Assembly: GCA_022457155.1 (NCBI GenBank)
Contig: JAJGOT010000219.1
Span: 372,501 to 436,500 of the forward strand
Length of the DNA: 64,000 bases
Direction of reading: 5' to 3'
DNA from: Cladopsammia gracilis
Lineage: Eukaryota; Cnidaria; Anthozoa; Scleractinia; Dendrophylliidae
Shown here: in pieces, positions 1 to 11,462 of the stretch
How positions within the stretch are numbered: the first letter of the stretch is position 1
How the letters are laid out: each line of letters opens with the position of its first letter
The notes under the pieces: generated by a model
What the model was told of the DNA's origin: nothing
Seen by the model: the letters and a program-made list of their open reading frames with translations, nothing else
Databases searched by the model: none
Program-made: the position numbers and the translations under genes

Positions 1-132
1 ACCCGTTCATTACGCATGCGCGTATATTCACGGGTTAAAAAATTGGGCGCAAGAGAAAAAACGAGGGGAGGCTGGGGAGAGAGAGATTCGCTCTCTGCCA
101 GTTTTTCCTCGCGCCGACCCTATCTCTATCAA

Positions 133-263
133 GAGCGAGGCTCATTTGATACACAAATGCCTCTCAAGAGAGAGGCTCATTTGATACACAAATGCCTCTC
201 AAGAGAGAGGCTCATTTGATACACAAATGCCTCTCCCGAGAGAGGCTCATTTGATACACAAAT
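133..263. repeat. 35-bp tandem repeat, about 3.7 copies
   Basis: The unit GGCTCATTTGATACACAAAT recurs at an exact 35-bp spacing, joined by CTCTCAAGAGAGA-type palindromic linkers. The short open frame across it is only the repeat read through. No gene is supported in positions 1-420. Confidence 0.85.
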
Positions 264-426
264 GGAAAACGTTATCTCCTTTAGGAATAAATAGACGTGA
301 CGAAACTCATTGACATACGACACCTAGTCTCCTACACCAATAATAATCTATTGTTTTTATTTTCATAATTTCAAACTCTTATTTGTAACGAACTTTTAGT
401 TTTAACTTCATTTTTCATTTTTTCTG

Positions 427-690
427 TTAGCCCCTGAAGAAGGTTTGTTTTCAAACCGAAATATTGGGCAAATTTGTTTTAATATATATAAATTTTGTTT
501 TATTCTTTTATTTACTCCTTCATCGCCTTGCCGTAAGGATCAGTTTGCCGTTTTCTGATTTTATACAAGTAATTATTGTACTGATCCAGGTCTACATCTG
601 GGAGATCCGGCACCACTCAACGGTTTGTCGCTGTGGTCTTGCTGATATTTTATATTTTATAACTGTATACCCAATTTCAGGCTAGAAGTC
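427..690 (+). mobile_element. Penelope-like element 3' end fragment
   Basis: It starts with CCCTGAAGAAGG, a short GGTTTG/CAAACC stem, then CGAAA. This is the arrangement of the hammerhead-like motif found near Penelope-like element ends. The following 200 bp match, on one arm each, both halves of the palindromic insertion at 36349-36622. The family call rests on that motif and on the better preserved copy at 31437-32311; no coding sequence is present here. Confidence 0.5.
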
Positions 691-1060
691 AAAATATACC
701 CATTTCCATTGCAAAATTGTCAAATTCTTTAATCAATTTCACACCATACCTGTACAAAGATTAAATAGAGTTAAAGAGGTTGTTGGCCATGTATTCGCTG
801 ACGGATGGTTTATGACTATCCTCACTCTCTTTATCGCGACAACGACATGATATTTCAAATTCTTTGCCTGTTGCTCAAGGTCACGCGCTGTGACGTTGAC
901 CGATTGGCAAACATTTGAATTTGACCTCGTCTGAGGTCATCACCACGTGCAATTTGGTAGAAAATTTGCTGTTACACCGTGCTGACGAGACTCAATCAGG
1001 TCGAAACAGCTGTCAACGGTTGCATTTTGGCTTTCAGTTTCGGCTCTATCATGTATGTGC
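691..1060. other. no gene seen; upstream region of the Kelch-like gene
   Basis: No repeat or supported ORF. It contains a CACGTG E-box near 953 and leads into the TATA-bearing promoter. It is probably 5' regulatory DNA of the plus-strand gene that follows. Confidence 0.4.
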
Positions 1061-1066
1061 TGGGAG

Positions 1067-1074
1067 TATATAAG
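1067..1074 (+). promoter_or_regulatory. candidate TATA box of the Kelch-like gene
   Basis: TATATAAG lies about 265 bp upstream of the start codon at 1339. It would place transcription start near 1100 and give a pyrimidine-rich 5' UTR of about 240 nt. No initiator was identified with confidence. Confidence 0.45.
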
Positions 1075-1338
1075 CTTCCCTGAACTTTTTACCTGTCTGA
1101 AAGCTATGAAAACGCTCCGTAAAAGACAGGAAAAACTCGCCGATCAATGACAGTTTCAGCTTTCTAGCACCCATACCCCTCCGTCAGCGCTCGCAATATT
1201 CTGTAATTCCTTCTTCCCGCTCCTTTAGAGATTCGCCGTTCCATTCCAATATTTCCCCATTCTCTCTCCCGTCCCCAATCTTCTCTCAAGCGTAATCGAA
1301 ATCGAGGTTTTCTCTCACTTCCACGATTTCAATCCAAC

Positions 1339-3117
1339 ATGGCGGACTTGTCTCAGCCCATGACAGCAGATCCTTCACAGCATCGTCAAGAACTAGTCGA
1401 ACGTCTCGACGCCTTGAGAAGAAACGAAAATTTCTATGATGTGACAGTCGTTGTAAAAGGCAAAGAGTTTAAAGCTCACAAAGTTGTGCTGGCTGCAGCA
1501 AGCCCGTTCTTCCTGTCACTTCTAGAAAGCGACATGAGAGAAAGCAACGAACAACTGATCAGAATAGAGCTTGAGGAGGCAACTGCGTCTGTCATGGAAG
1601 ACGTACTAAAGTACGTTTATACAGGAAATGTCTCGGTTACTGAGGAAAGCGGCCACAATTTGATCGCAACGGCGGATTATCTTCTTCTACCAGGCTTACA
1701 AAATCTGGCCTCGGGTTTCTTGAAGGAGAGAGTGACAATTGAAAACTGTGTTTTCAATTATTATTTCGCTGACAAGTATCAGTGCTTGGAGCTAAAGGAC
1801 ACATGTTGCGTGACGATAAATTCAAATTTTACTGCAGTCATGGAAACTGATGACTTTTTGAGCCTTGACTTGAAGCAACTCATGGAATGGGTGTCTAGTG
1901 ATGACATTGATATCAGTGCTGAAGAAGAAGTTTTCATGGGAATTGTCAAATGGGTCTCTCACAACAAGAGTGAAAGAGAAAGTTGTTTTCCTGCTTTACT
2001 GCATCACGTCCGCCTAAGCTCCATATCACATGACTTTCTCCTAAAGAAATTAGTGAAGGAAGAGCTCATAACTACTAATATTGAGTGTGTTAACTATGTG
2101 TTGGGATCCATAGGATCAATTTTTGCCCCCACTGGTGAAAGTGTTACCAAAGCACCAAGAAACTGCCTAAAAATGCTTGTCGATGGCATTTTTGTTTGTG
2201 GTGGAAAGAAAGCATTATGTTACCTACCCCATGAAAACATGTGGTATCAGCTAGCGAACATGACTTTGGAACATCAAAACCATGCTGCCGTACAATACAG
2301 AGATAAAGTTTATATTTTTAGTAAACAAAGAGTTGTGTCTAATCAGTCACAAGTAGCAGAATACCACCTGCCTTCCACTAACTCATGGGGGTCAATTCAA
2401 ACAAACTTTGAGTACGATGAGCAATTTTCTAGTTTGTCAGTACTGAATGGCTGCTCGAGTTTGTATGTATTAACAAATTCTGAAACTGTTCCTGAGAACA
2501 CAATTTTTACATATGATCCTGATGAAAATAAGTGGGAAATACGAGGAAGTGGAGCCCTTGATCGATGGGGAGCTTGTGGCGTGACTGATGGATGTCACCT
2601 TTATATAATAGGTGGCACTTATCGTAACAATCCAGCTGTAGTTAATGCAACAGTAAAAGTGGAAAGATTCGATTCAAGTGCAGAGTGTTTGGAAGAAGTT
2701 GCACCTTTGAATGAGGCAAGGCATGATGCATTTGGGGCAGCTGTGAATGGCAAGATCTATGTAGCAGGTGGAATGCAAAGGAAAAATCAAAATCCTTATA
2801 GTACAGCACTCAACACTTGTGAGATATACAACCCAACAACCAATGAATGGCATCTGATGCCAAGTCTCAGTGTACCACGTCATTCTGCAAGCATGGTCTG
2901 CTTTAAGGGAGATTTGTATGTTGGAGGTTTGTATAATTTTCTGCAAACCAGAGAGTTATCAGTTGAAATGTTTGATTCTGAAACAAGCGAATGGAAGAAG
3001 AAGTGTACCATACCTGTTAGCCATGAAGATAAAGAAGAAAGAAAAAAACAAATTTACTACAAGGCTTGTTTTGCAACAATTCACCGAGACGTGTTAGAGA
3101 AGCCTATTGAACTTTGA
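1339..3117 (+). CDS. Kelch-like BTB-BACK-Kelch protein, intronless
   Basis: This complete 592-residue ORF sits in one exon. A BTB fold spans about residues 30-130 (NFYDVTVVV, then FKAHKVVLAAASPFF), a BACK domain about 135-255, and Kelch propeller blades run from about 283 to the end. The blades are marked by FVCGGK, YIIGGT, YVAGGM and YVGGL; several others lack a clean GG pair, so the propeller is diverged. Proteins of this family normally bridge CUL3 to substrates in a ubiquitin ligase: BTB-BACK binds CUL3 and the propeller binds the substrate. The segment DMRE (65-68) fits the phi-x-E motif used for CUL3 contact. The start is chosen for its position before the BTB domain and an A at -3; an internal Met at 8 is the alternative. 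Single-exon structure is common in expanded cnidarian Kelch-like sets and could mean retrogene origin. The exact KLHL orthologue and substrate cannot be told from the sequence. Confidence 0.93.
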   Translation: MADLSQPMTADPSQHRQELVERLDALRRNENFYDVTVVVKGKEFKAHKVVLAAASPFFLSLLESDMRESNEQLIRIELEEATASVMEDVLKYVYTGNVSVTEESGHNLIATADYLLLPGLQNLASGFLKERVTIENCVFNYYFADKYQCLELKDTCCVTINSNFTAVMETDDFLSLDLKQLMEWVSSDDIDISAEEEVFMGIVKWVSHNKSERESCFPALLHHVRLSSISHDFLLKKLVKEELITTNIECVNYVLGSIGSIFAPTGESVTKAPRNCLKMLVDGIFVCGGKKALCYLPHENMWYQLANMTLEHQNHAAVQYRDKVYIFSKQRVVSNQSQVAEYHLPSTNSWGSIQTNFEYDEQFSSLSVLNGCSSLYVLTNSETVPENTIFTYDPDENKWEIRGSGALDRWGACGVTDGCHLYIIGGTYRNNPAVVNATVKVERFDSSAECLEEVAPLNEARHDAFGAAVNGKIYVAGGMQRKNQNPYSTALNTCEIYNPTTNEWHLMPSLSVPRHSASMVCFKGDLYVGGLYNFLQTRELSVEMFDSETSEWKKKCTIPVSHEDKEERKKQIYYKACFATIHRDVLEKPIEL

Positions 3118-3196
3118 CATTATCATCATCAGTTCCTTTTCCCAAGTGGGGAATAGCATGGGATTCAACTTTGACAAATGACTACATGTATTATTT

Positions 3197-3346
3197 AACA
3201 ATTATTGGATGAGGTTGAGCATGATAGCGACAATTATCAAGGCCAAAGTTTGTGTTATCTGCCGAAGCCGAAGGCTGAGGCGGATAACACAAACTGAGGC
3301 CTTGATAATTATCGCTATCATGCAAAAACCGAATCCAATAATTGTT
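3197..3346. mobile_element. palindromic MITE-like element
   Basis: AACAATTATTGG at the left is mirrored by CCAATAATTGTTT at the right. About 70-bp arms (ATGATAGCG, ATTATCAAGGCC, TTTGTGTTATC) meet at a short GC-rich centre. It may be the core of a longer element reaching about 3655. It lies just past the Kelch-like stop codon and could form a strong hairpin in that gene's 3' UTR. Confidence 0.7.
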
Positions 3347-3449
3347 TTATTATGCATATTCCTGAGCTGCACTTGTAAAGACAATAGCACGCACAAAAAA
3401 GTGAGCAATGCACAGCAGTCAACTTGTAAGTAAACAACTTACGTCACTT

Positions 3450-3572
3450 TTGCATGCATATAAAACTACTGTCTGTAGGTATGATGTCACTTCTGCATGC
3501 ATAAAACTATTGTCTGTAGGTATGACGTCACTTCTGCATGCATAAAACTATTGTCTGTAGGTATGACGTAAC
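3450..3572. repeat. 41-43-bp tandem repeat, three units
   Basis: The unit GCATGCATAAAACTATTGTC followed by TGTAGGTATGACGTCACTTCT occurs at 3452, 3495 and 3536. Each copy ends in a TGACGTCA/TGATGTCA CRE-like site. Confidence 0.75.
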
Positions 3573-3659
3573 AGAAACAGCAAGCAATAATTAGCTGCAT
3601 GCTTATAGCCAATCAAAATCGAGCTAGTGACACCAATGTATAATAATATAGTTTCTTGG

Positions 3660-4432
3660 AGTTGAATTCTAAATTATCACTGCAAGTCTTCTTTTACAAC
3701 AATCATTTCTGACGTGAACAGTTAAACTGGAGGTGCATGTCTGCAGTGTTATACATGTACATGTACATGTAGTTACATGGATAAATAAATTTCCAATTTT
3801 ATCAAATGCATGATTACCAGTAGTGTAGGTAATACAATGGTTTCTAGGAGTATTTGGGATAAATACCTTGAATAACATTTCATAATTGTCCCAAGCTATT
3901 ATGAGCTGCTTCAGCTAGTGATATTGGGGACAATTTTGAAATTAACCCAAATTCCTATAGAAAGTGTTGTATTTTTTGTTTATACTACAAGGGTTCAGAG
4001 AAACTTCACTTTTTCTAATGCTATGATCCTCGACCCACAACCAAAGTTTACTTTAGAATAATTTTCTCAGACAAAGCGACAACTCGCCATCTCTAGTTCA
4101 TCTTTAAATTTTAACAGAAAAACTTTGATAACTGATTTCCAAGGCACCAAGGAGCTCTTCAGACTGCAACAAACCTTCATCTAACATTGTCGGAGCCATT
4201 CTTGACTTTATCTTACTCACTTTGGCAAAGAACTTCTCCATTTGCTTGTCTTATTGTCTGGCATCGTAGCTCAAACTATTTGCATTGTATCCTTTGCTTT
4301 CAACTCAGCTCAATTGCATGAGGATATAATAGGTCTTCGTACCTTTTTTCATGTTGGCAATTTCTAAACTGTCCTTCAATTATTGTATTTCACTGTTGTC
4401 AAATTCTGGAAAGCTATCCGCCATTGTTTCAT
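3660..4432. other. no gene seen
   Basis: AT-rich sequence with a short alternating ACATGT run near 3752-3774 and a candidate AATAAA at 3784-3789. No supported ORF or repeat. The AATAAA could serve the Kelch-like transcript only if the MITE and tandem repeat lie in its 3' UTR. Confidence 0.4.
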
Positions 4433-5970
4433 GATATGGAAAACAGTGCAACGCCATTCCAAGCGTTTTCTTTAATATTCCTTGTTGGGTACCCTGTAAA
4501 GGCACTAAAATAATATGAAAAACAGTACAACGCCATTAAAAGCGTTTTCTTTAATATTCCTTGTTGGGTTCCCGGTGAAGGCACTAAAATGATATGGAAA
4601 ACAGTACAACGCCATTACAAGCGTTTTCTTTGATATTCCTTGTTGGGTTTCCTGTAAAGGCACTCAAATAATATGAAAAACAGTACAACGCCATCACAAG
4701 CGTTTTCTTTAATATTCCTTGTTGGGTTCCCTGTAAAAGCACTAAAATGATATGGAAAACAGTGCAACGCCATTCCAAGCGTTTTCTTTAATATTCCTTG
4801 TTGGGTTCCCTGTAAAGGCACTAAAATGATATGGAAAAACAGTACAACGCCATTACAAACGTTTTCTTTAATATTCCTTGTTGGGTTCCCTGTAAAGGCA
4901 CTAAAATGATATGGAAAACAGTGCAACGCCATTCCAAGCGTTTTCTTTAATATTCCTTGTTGGGTTCCCTGTAAAGGCACTAAAATGATATGAAAAACAG
5001 TACAACGCCATTACAAGCGTTTTCTTTAATATTCCTTGTTGGGTTCTCTGTAAAGGCACTAAAATGACACGGAAAAACAGTACAACGCCATTCCAAGCGT
5101 TTTCTTTAATATTCCTTGTTGGGTTCCCTGTAAAGGCACTAAAATGATATGGAAAAACAGTACAACGCCATTACAAGCGTTTTCTTTAATATTCCTTGTT
5201 GGGTCCCTGTAAACGCACTAAAATGATATGAAAAATAGTACAACGCCATTCCAAGCGTTTTCTTTAATATTCCTTGTTGGGTTCCCTGTAAAAGCACTAA
5301 AATGATATGAAAAACAGTACAACGCCATTACAAGCGTTTTCTTTAACATTCCTTGTTGGGTTCCCTGTAAAGGTAACTCTCAAATAAAGCAAGGACCACT
5401 TGGACAAACAGCACTTGCATTCAGTTTTAAGTTCCCTGTAAAGGCACTAAAATGATATGAAAAACAGTACAACGCCATCACAAGCGTTTTCTTTAATATT
5501 CCTTGTTGGGTTCCCTGTAAAGGCACTAAAATGATATGGAAAACAGTACAACGCCATTACAAGCGTTTTCTTTAATATTCCTTGTTGGGTTCCCTGTAAA
5601 GGCACTAAAATGATATGAAAATCAGTACAACGCCATCACAAGCGTTTTCTTTAATATTCCTTGTTGGGTTCCCTGTAAAGGCACTAAAATGATATGAAAA
5701 ACAGTACAACGCCATTAGAAGCGTTTTCTTTAATATTCCTTGTTGGGTTCCCTGTAAAGGCACTAAAATGATATGGAAAACAGCACAACGCCATTCCAAA
5801 CGTTTTCCTTAACATTCCTTGTTGGGTGCCCTGTAAAGGCAGTAAAATGATATGAAAAACAGTACAACGCCATTACAAGCGTTTTCTTTAATATTCCTCG
5901 TTGGGTTCCCTGTAAAGACACTAAAATGATATGGAAAACAGTACAACGCCATTACAAGCGTTTTTCTAAA
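4433..5970. repeat. 79-bp satellite array, about 19 units
   Basis: The units share CAACGCCATT, AGCGTTTTCTTTAATATTCC, TTGTTGGGTTCCCTGTAAAG and GCACTAAAATGATATG at a 79-bp period. The minus-strand open frames across the array are by-products: 79 is 1 mod 3 and the unit has few stops, so each 237 bp cycles all phases. Between about 4740 and 5340, units with CCATTCCAAG alternate with units with CCATTACAAG, which suggests a 158-bp dimer. One block near 5372-5430 breaks the array. Confidence 0.95.
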
Positions 5971-6046
5971 CATTCGTCAATGTGTTCACCGAATGATGTT
6001 TAAAGTGAACAGTCATGCATTTAAAGGCTAAACAAAAATTAGCAAA

Positions 6047-6332
6047 TAGAGCAGTTTTAAATTGAGTGTCGTAAAACCAAAACCAAAGTAATTACTCTGA
6101 CCAATCACAGCAGTCGTAAACAATCCAATGAACAAATCAGAGCTCGAAGCAATTACATGTCGGCAGCGCCAGGCGCGGGAAAACGCGTGCGAGCAAGTCA
6201 CGATTGGTTTTGGTTTTATTTCTGATTGGTCGAGAAAGTGGCGCGAGATATTTTAGCCAATCACAAAGCGTAGCAATGCAAAACCAAAGCAATTGTGCAA
6301 TTACTTTCAACACTCAATTGAAAACTGCTCTA
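6047..6332. mobile_element. 286-bp MITE, copy 1, TA-flanked
   Basis: It begins TAGAGCAGTTTTAAATTGAG and ends CACTCAATTGAAAACTGCTCTA, giving an inverted repeat of about 20 bp with TA at each edge, as in Tc1/mariner-type insertions. The interior is itself partly palindromic (ACCAAAACCAAAG against TTGGTTTTGGTTTT). Copy 2 lies 152 bp downstream. Confidence 0.85.
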
Positions 6333-6483
6333 TCCACAAAAACCAAACCAAAAACGCTTTGTAATGCTCAAAATAATACAAAATGCCATACCATGAGGTT
6401 CGAGTTATATCAACGAACTGATGACATCGTTTTAACTTAGCCTAAATCGGTTAAATAAATTGCTAAATTAACTTTCTAAGGTA

Positions 6484-6769
6484 TAGAGCAGTTTTCAATT
6501 GAGTGTCGTAAAACCAAAACCAAAGTAATTACTCTGACCAATCACAGCAGTCGTAAACAATCCAATGAACCAATCAGAGCTCGAAGCAATTACATGTCGG
6601 CGGCGCCAAGCGCGGGAAAACGCGTGCGAGCAAGTCACGATTGGTTTTGGTTTTACTTCCGATTGGTCGAGAAAGTGGCGCGAGATTTTTTAGCCAATCA
6701 CAAAGCGTAGTAATGCAAAACCAAAGCAATTGTGTAATTACTTTCGACACTCAATTGAAAACTGCTCTA
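6484..6769. mobile_element. 286-bp MITE, copy 2, TA-flanked
   Basis: Same length, orientation and ends as copy 1 at 6047-6332, with scattered substitutions. The pair could be two insertions or a segmental duplication. The spacer between them (6333-6483) is unique in this window. Confidence 0.85.
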
Positions 6770-7090
6770 TTTAGCGTAATGGTAATAACTAACATTGATA
6801 ATAGTCCTGCCATACCGTAGCTTGTCCAAAACCCACCACATTCGCTTAATAACAGAATTCTGAAAACATTCGATCAGATCTACAACCTAAGCTACCATAA
6901 CTGACAAATCTGGCGGCCCAAATGTAGTAGTAATGATTAAGTAATGATCCGCATAAGAAGGATAGCGTTAAACGGCAATGCCCGATGGAACGTCAACTTT
7001 TTTCATTGTTACAACTAGTGATCTCATTGGCCTGGACTCAAAAACTGCGAAAAAGTTAAGGTTCAAGGAGCATTTTATCTATTTTTTTTT
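6770..7090. other. no gene seen
   Basis: Unique AT-rich spacer between the second MITE and the TTAA-flanked element. A T-run at 7082-7092 abuts the left TTAA of that element. Confidence 0.4.
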
Positions 7091-10000
7091 TTAAAGTGGT
7101 ACTATGATCAAAATTTTGCACCTCCCTTTCTCTTCAGTTTTGGAAAGTAGAAGTGCTGAATACTTACCATGCCAAATTTTAAGTTAAAATTCCAACGGGA
7201 AGCGCAGTTATTTTAAACGTAAATTTCAGCTTCGGCTTGCCGCCATTACTCGATTTAAAAATGGCCGAGAACGACATAGAGAGCTGGATCTAGTTGAGTC
7301 GAGAGGAAGATGACGTCATATTCGCAACACAACAATGGCCGCTTCGTTGTGTGGAAAGGCTGATCTCGCATAAACAAGACCTTTATTTTAATCTTGGTGG
7401 TTCTAGGGCCTGCTTTATGCCGAAGATGTTTTTTTTAACGTTCGAGAAGATGCCTCCTGGTAATTTTGTACAACACGGGCGCCGAAACACTCTCAAAAGG
7501 CAGAATTTCTTTACACAAATCCCGGCACAAATCGTCTACCAGCCAGTTCTGTGAGAGTTCAACGTGCCGAACCGCTCAAGATGGATACTTTCTTTTAATA
7601 ATATCAGGGGAAACTCGACCGCTAGGAAACGCTTTGTAATAGTTTACTACTGCTACTACCGCGGATTTACTTTCCAAGGGAATTTGAGAGACTGAGTGAA
7701 ACGTGTGAACCAGGAAGATTCGAAACTGTTGATTGTATTGTGAAACAACATTCATGTACCGGGTGAGTGGCGTACATGTATGCATTTTTTGTTTCTCAAA
7801 CGTGCACATCAACTGGCTATATAGGCTTTCAGGCTTGAGTTTTTTTAAATACTCCACTGAAAATATTCTTTTTGTTATCCAATTTATTATCTGTGTTAGT
7901 TTTCTATTTTAAAGTCACATGAAATTGTTGCTCATTGACACATGTTAACTGTTGTGTTTATGTTGGTCCTGCAATATTTACAGATTAAAAATTTAATAAA
8001 GCACAGTGCAGTGGGACTGCATCCTTGATGCATCTTGTACTGTTTGTTTTTACATTTTAAAGGGGAAAAGTCAAGGGGATTTTGCTTTCTTGTGCAAAAC
8101 TACTAATTGTTTAACTAACTACCTTTGGTTCTTTGATAGAAGTGATTCCTTCAACAGAGAACAAGTAAAAGAAATTAAGTGATATTTCCAATACACAAAG
8201 GAAAAACCATTTTTCTTTCAAGTTGTAATCCAGTCCATCTGCAGTCAAAGACGCGTAGTTATAGTTTCATTGCCAACAAAACTGAAGCATTTTTTTATTT
8301 CCTTTACAAATGTTTTTTTTTTTTTGGCTTTTCAAAGTGATACTAGAAAAGTTGGCATTGCCCTAGGTATGAAACATTTCTGTGTAAAATCAGGATAGCA
8401 AACTCTATTTAAATTTGTACCATTTAGTCATATATAATATGTTTGGATTTAACATTGAAATCTACCCAAAATGAAACTGTGAGGCAATATTCCCCAAGGT
8501 GGTCTCTTCCAAGCACTAAGTGTGTGTGATGTATTGAGCAATGTTGGATTATTACCCAGCCACTTTCTTTGTGTGTATTTGCAATACCTCTTTTTATTGA
8601 CTTTCCTGTTAATGGAGAATCTGACCCCGTAAACAACTAAGGATAGAAATGTGAACATGTCAGATAGCTAACGAGCTGCCATGCCATCATGCTTTCTGAA
8701 GGTACAGTTGAATGCTATTAGATCTCTTTTATAACAACACTGTGGGAAGGGCAATTTTAAAGAAAAAACATATTGGATGTAATTCAATTGGGAGAGAGGA
8801 AACTGTCTGCAATAATCAATATTATTGTCAGTATTAAGCAGTGTCTACATGTATAAAGCATAGCTCCATACACAATGTACTGTATATTAAAGGAAGATTA
8901 ACCTTTTTGTTTATAAAACACTTAATTTACTTTAGTAAGCCTAGTTCTCATTTACTGCTATTTTCTGTTTTTTTTTTCATTGAGCTCCTGACTCAGCACA
9001 TAAAGGGTTTATGTAGAGTTTTGACATTTTTCACTCACAAAGTATTTTTTTAGCCAAGAATGTACTCTCTTGCAAAAGTAATAACAGGTTCTGTTCATGT
9101 AAGATAAAGTAAATGGAGCCAATCAGGCCAAAAGATCCTGTATTTTCACAGAAGAAAAGGGCAAAATACATTTCAGGTCAAAATATATTTTCAAAGGTGT
9201 GGGATGTTTATGTCTAACCGAATCTCTTTTAAATCAGCTAATGGTAATCAGCAACAACAGAAATTATGGTATTTTGCTTTTGGATAATAAAACACCGTCA
9301 ACTGAGTGAAAAATGTCAAAACTCAAAATTGGCCCTTTATGCACCTAGCTACTCAATGTATCCCAGGTGTATATAAATGATCAAGGTGTTTATTTACAAA
9401 CTAATGTGTTTCCAGGAGTTATTTCTGGTATGCACTGGAAATATTCTGCTTGTGATGTTCTCTAGGAAGGGCCTTCCTCATACAGCATCTGCATACCGGT
9501 AGTTAAACTAAACTCAACTTTGCAGGCAATTTCTTTCTCCAAAAAAAAGGGGGGGGGGGGGGGGGGAATAGAGGATTTTCAGTATGTCAAATATCCAAGA
9601 TATTTGGAGTTTTTTATGGTCACATGATCTGCTATTTTGCAGGGCCTTCTCTGTGGCCATGCGAACCTGGCTTTAATAAAGCATAAAAGAGCAAAATAAG
9701 AAACCACAGTATTGCCTGGTGATCTCTTGTGCTAAACTACAACATATTCTTTTCACCCACACACTGTTGAACTGTAATCAGTTTAAAGGCACCCGGGAAG
9801 GCAACAAGATGATAGTAAAATGTAACAAAGTATTAATAATGTTCATTCTGCAAATTCCTTTGTTAGAAAATCAAATAATGGTTATATATATATCAATATG
9901 TTCATTCTTTCATAACTTGCACATTAAACTTTCATATGCCAACCTTGTGTGATTTTGGGAGAATTAAAAAATACACACTGACAGATGCTAGCTCTTCCAA

Positions 10001-11062
10001 CAGTGCTTATTATTGTGTTGACCTTGCAGGAGGCTGAGTAACTGATTTGTTTGATTCACTCAGATTTATGGAGACCAACGATAAGGAAATTTAAATGGAT
10101 GAAATCGATGCGGACAAAATTTCCCTTCTGCCCCAACTATCTGCTACTGGGACTATTGATGAGGTTTACAATTATTCAAGATGACAGCAACCTGAGCTGT
10201 ACACTTTGATGTCTGCAGTGTTATCAACAACAGTAATAACAACATCGTTTACTTTTCTACAACACCAATTTATTCTTTTAGTTTTGCACTGTAGAAACTC
10301 AAGGAACTGAATCTAGTGAGAAACAGTTTATCGAGCAGTTGACTTTATTTGTTATTATATGGCTAAACTTCAGTGTGGAATGATAATACACGTATCGTAA
10401 ACAAAAGTCAAGATTCGATGCTTCTGCACACAGCCGGCACACAGCCATTATAATCCGTTTACCAAACTCAAACGGGGAAAAGTTCACCATAAATATTTAA
10501 AAACATTTCCTTATCGTACCATGTATAAACGTCCACTTCCTGAGTAAATATTCCTTGAAATCGACGGTCTTCTTCGGCTTCTTGAGCCATTCTTGCCTCC
10601 CAATTCGGCAGCTTATTTTGTGAAGCCATACGTCGCCAAATCGTCATGAAACGAAATAGATCCTGAAAATTCATCGAGTTCTTCGCAAAATTGTCCTTCG
10701 CAACGCTTTCCGACGAACTGGAAAGTAAATTTTACGGCGAAGACGTCTCCAAATCCTTTTCAGTGACTTCTTTCGCTGTTGTCCAAGAAATGTCCACGAT
10801 CTTCGTTGCGAATATGACGTCACGAGACAACTCACACGTGAGACCGCTTTCTAGAATAATCACGGGCTTGACTTTTTAAACTGAGTAATGGCGGCCGGAT
10901 TTTTGGTGGTTTTGGGCTGTTTTCGGCCAGCAATTTCTAGCTTCAGTGAGCTTATATCGTTCTAAATTATAGCGATTTATGTTATTATGAACTCATAAGA
11001 TAAACTGAAATAGAAAAAAGTCCAAAAGAAAGACAAAAATTTTCGTCGTAGTACCACTTTAA
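7091..11062. mobile_element. 4-kb TTAA-flanked inverted-repeat element, coding remnants unclear
   Basis: TTAA at 7091-7094 followed by AGTGGTACTA is mirrored by TAGTACCACT followed by TTAA at 11059-11062. Imperfect inverted similarity continues inward: ATGACGTCATATTCGCAACA near 7309 and its reverse complement near 10800. TTAA target duplications are typical of piggyBac and Kolobok superfamilies. No transposase is recognised inside; a few 60-90-codon frames (7294-7554 plus, 10468-10674 minus) are not convincing genes. A homopolymer G run sits at about 9549-9566. The element is probably a decayed or non-autonomous copy, inserted downstream of the receptor's last exon. Confidence 0.6.
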
Positions 11063-11462
11063 GGTTTCAAGTAATTTGAGACCCAATCGCACAACATGCA
11101 AGTTTTAAAAGATATTGTATTTGAGGAACGTCATCAAGGAAGCAAAATTATTAGCTATTGTCTTCTGCTATTCTGATTGGTTAAGCACGAATATTTCCTA
11201 AAAGTTGTTTGACGCAAAATATGGATTTTCTTTATTTTTATGATGAAATATAATTATGAACCATAAGCTCCTCCTCTATTCTTGAAACCAAAGATATTCT
11301 ATGTGTGAAAGAGCCAATGTCGCAGAACAATGAAGTTTACTATAGTTCTTATGTGAAGCATTACTTAACAACGTCATTAGGTAACGACTCTATTATAAAT
11401 GTCCGGGAGCGGCTTAGAATGCCTTCATAGTCCTCCTTTGCTTGACAGCGATAGCAGATCGC
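11063..11462 (-). other. presumed 3' UTR of the receptor gene
   Basis: Read on the minus strand this follows the receptor stop codon. A reverse-strand AATAAA at 11231-11236 is the first candidate poly(A) signal. No other feature is seen. Confidence 0.4.

Noticed and set aside
4615..4980. 121-codon minus-strand ORF and relatives in the 79-bp satellite
   Set aside because: It is the satellite read through; the period of 79 shifts frame each unit and there is no start, splice or conservation argument.
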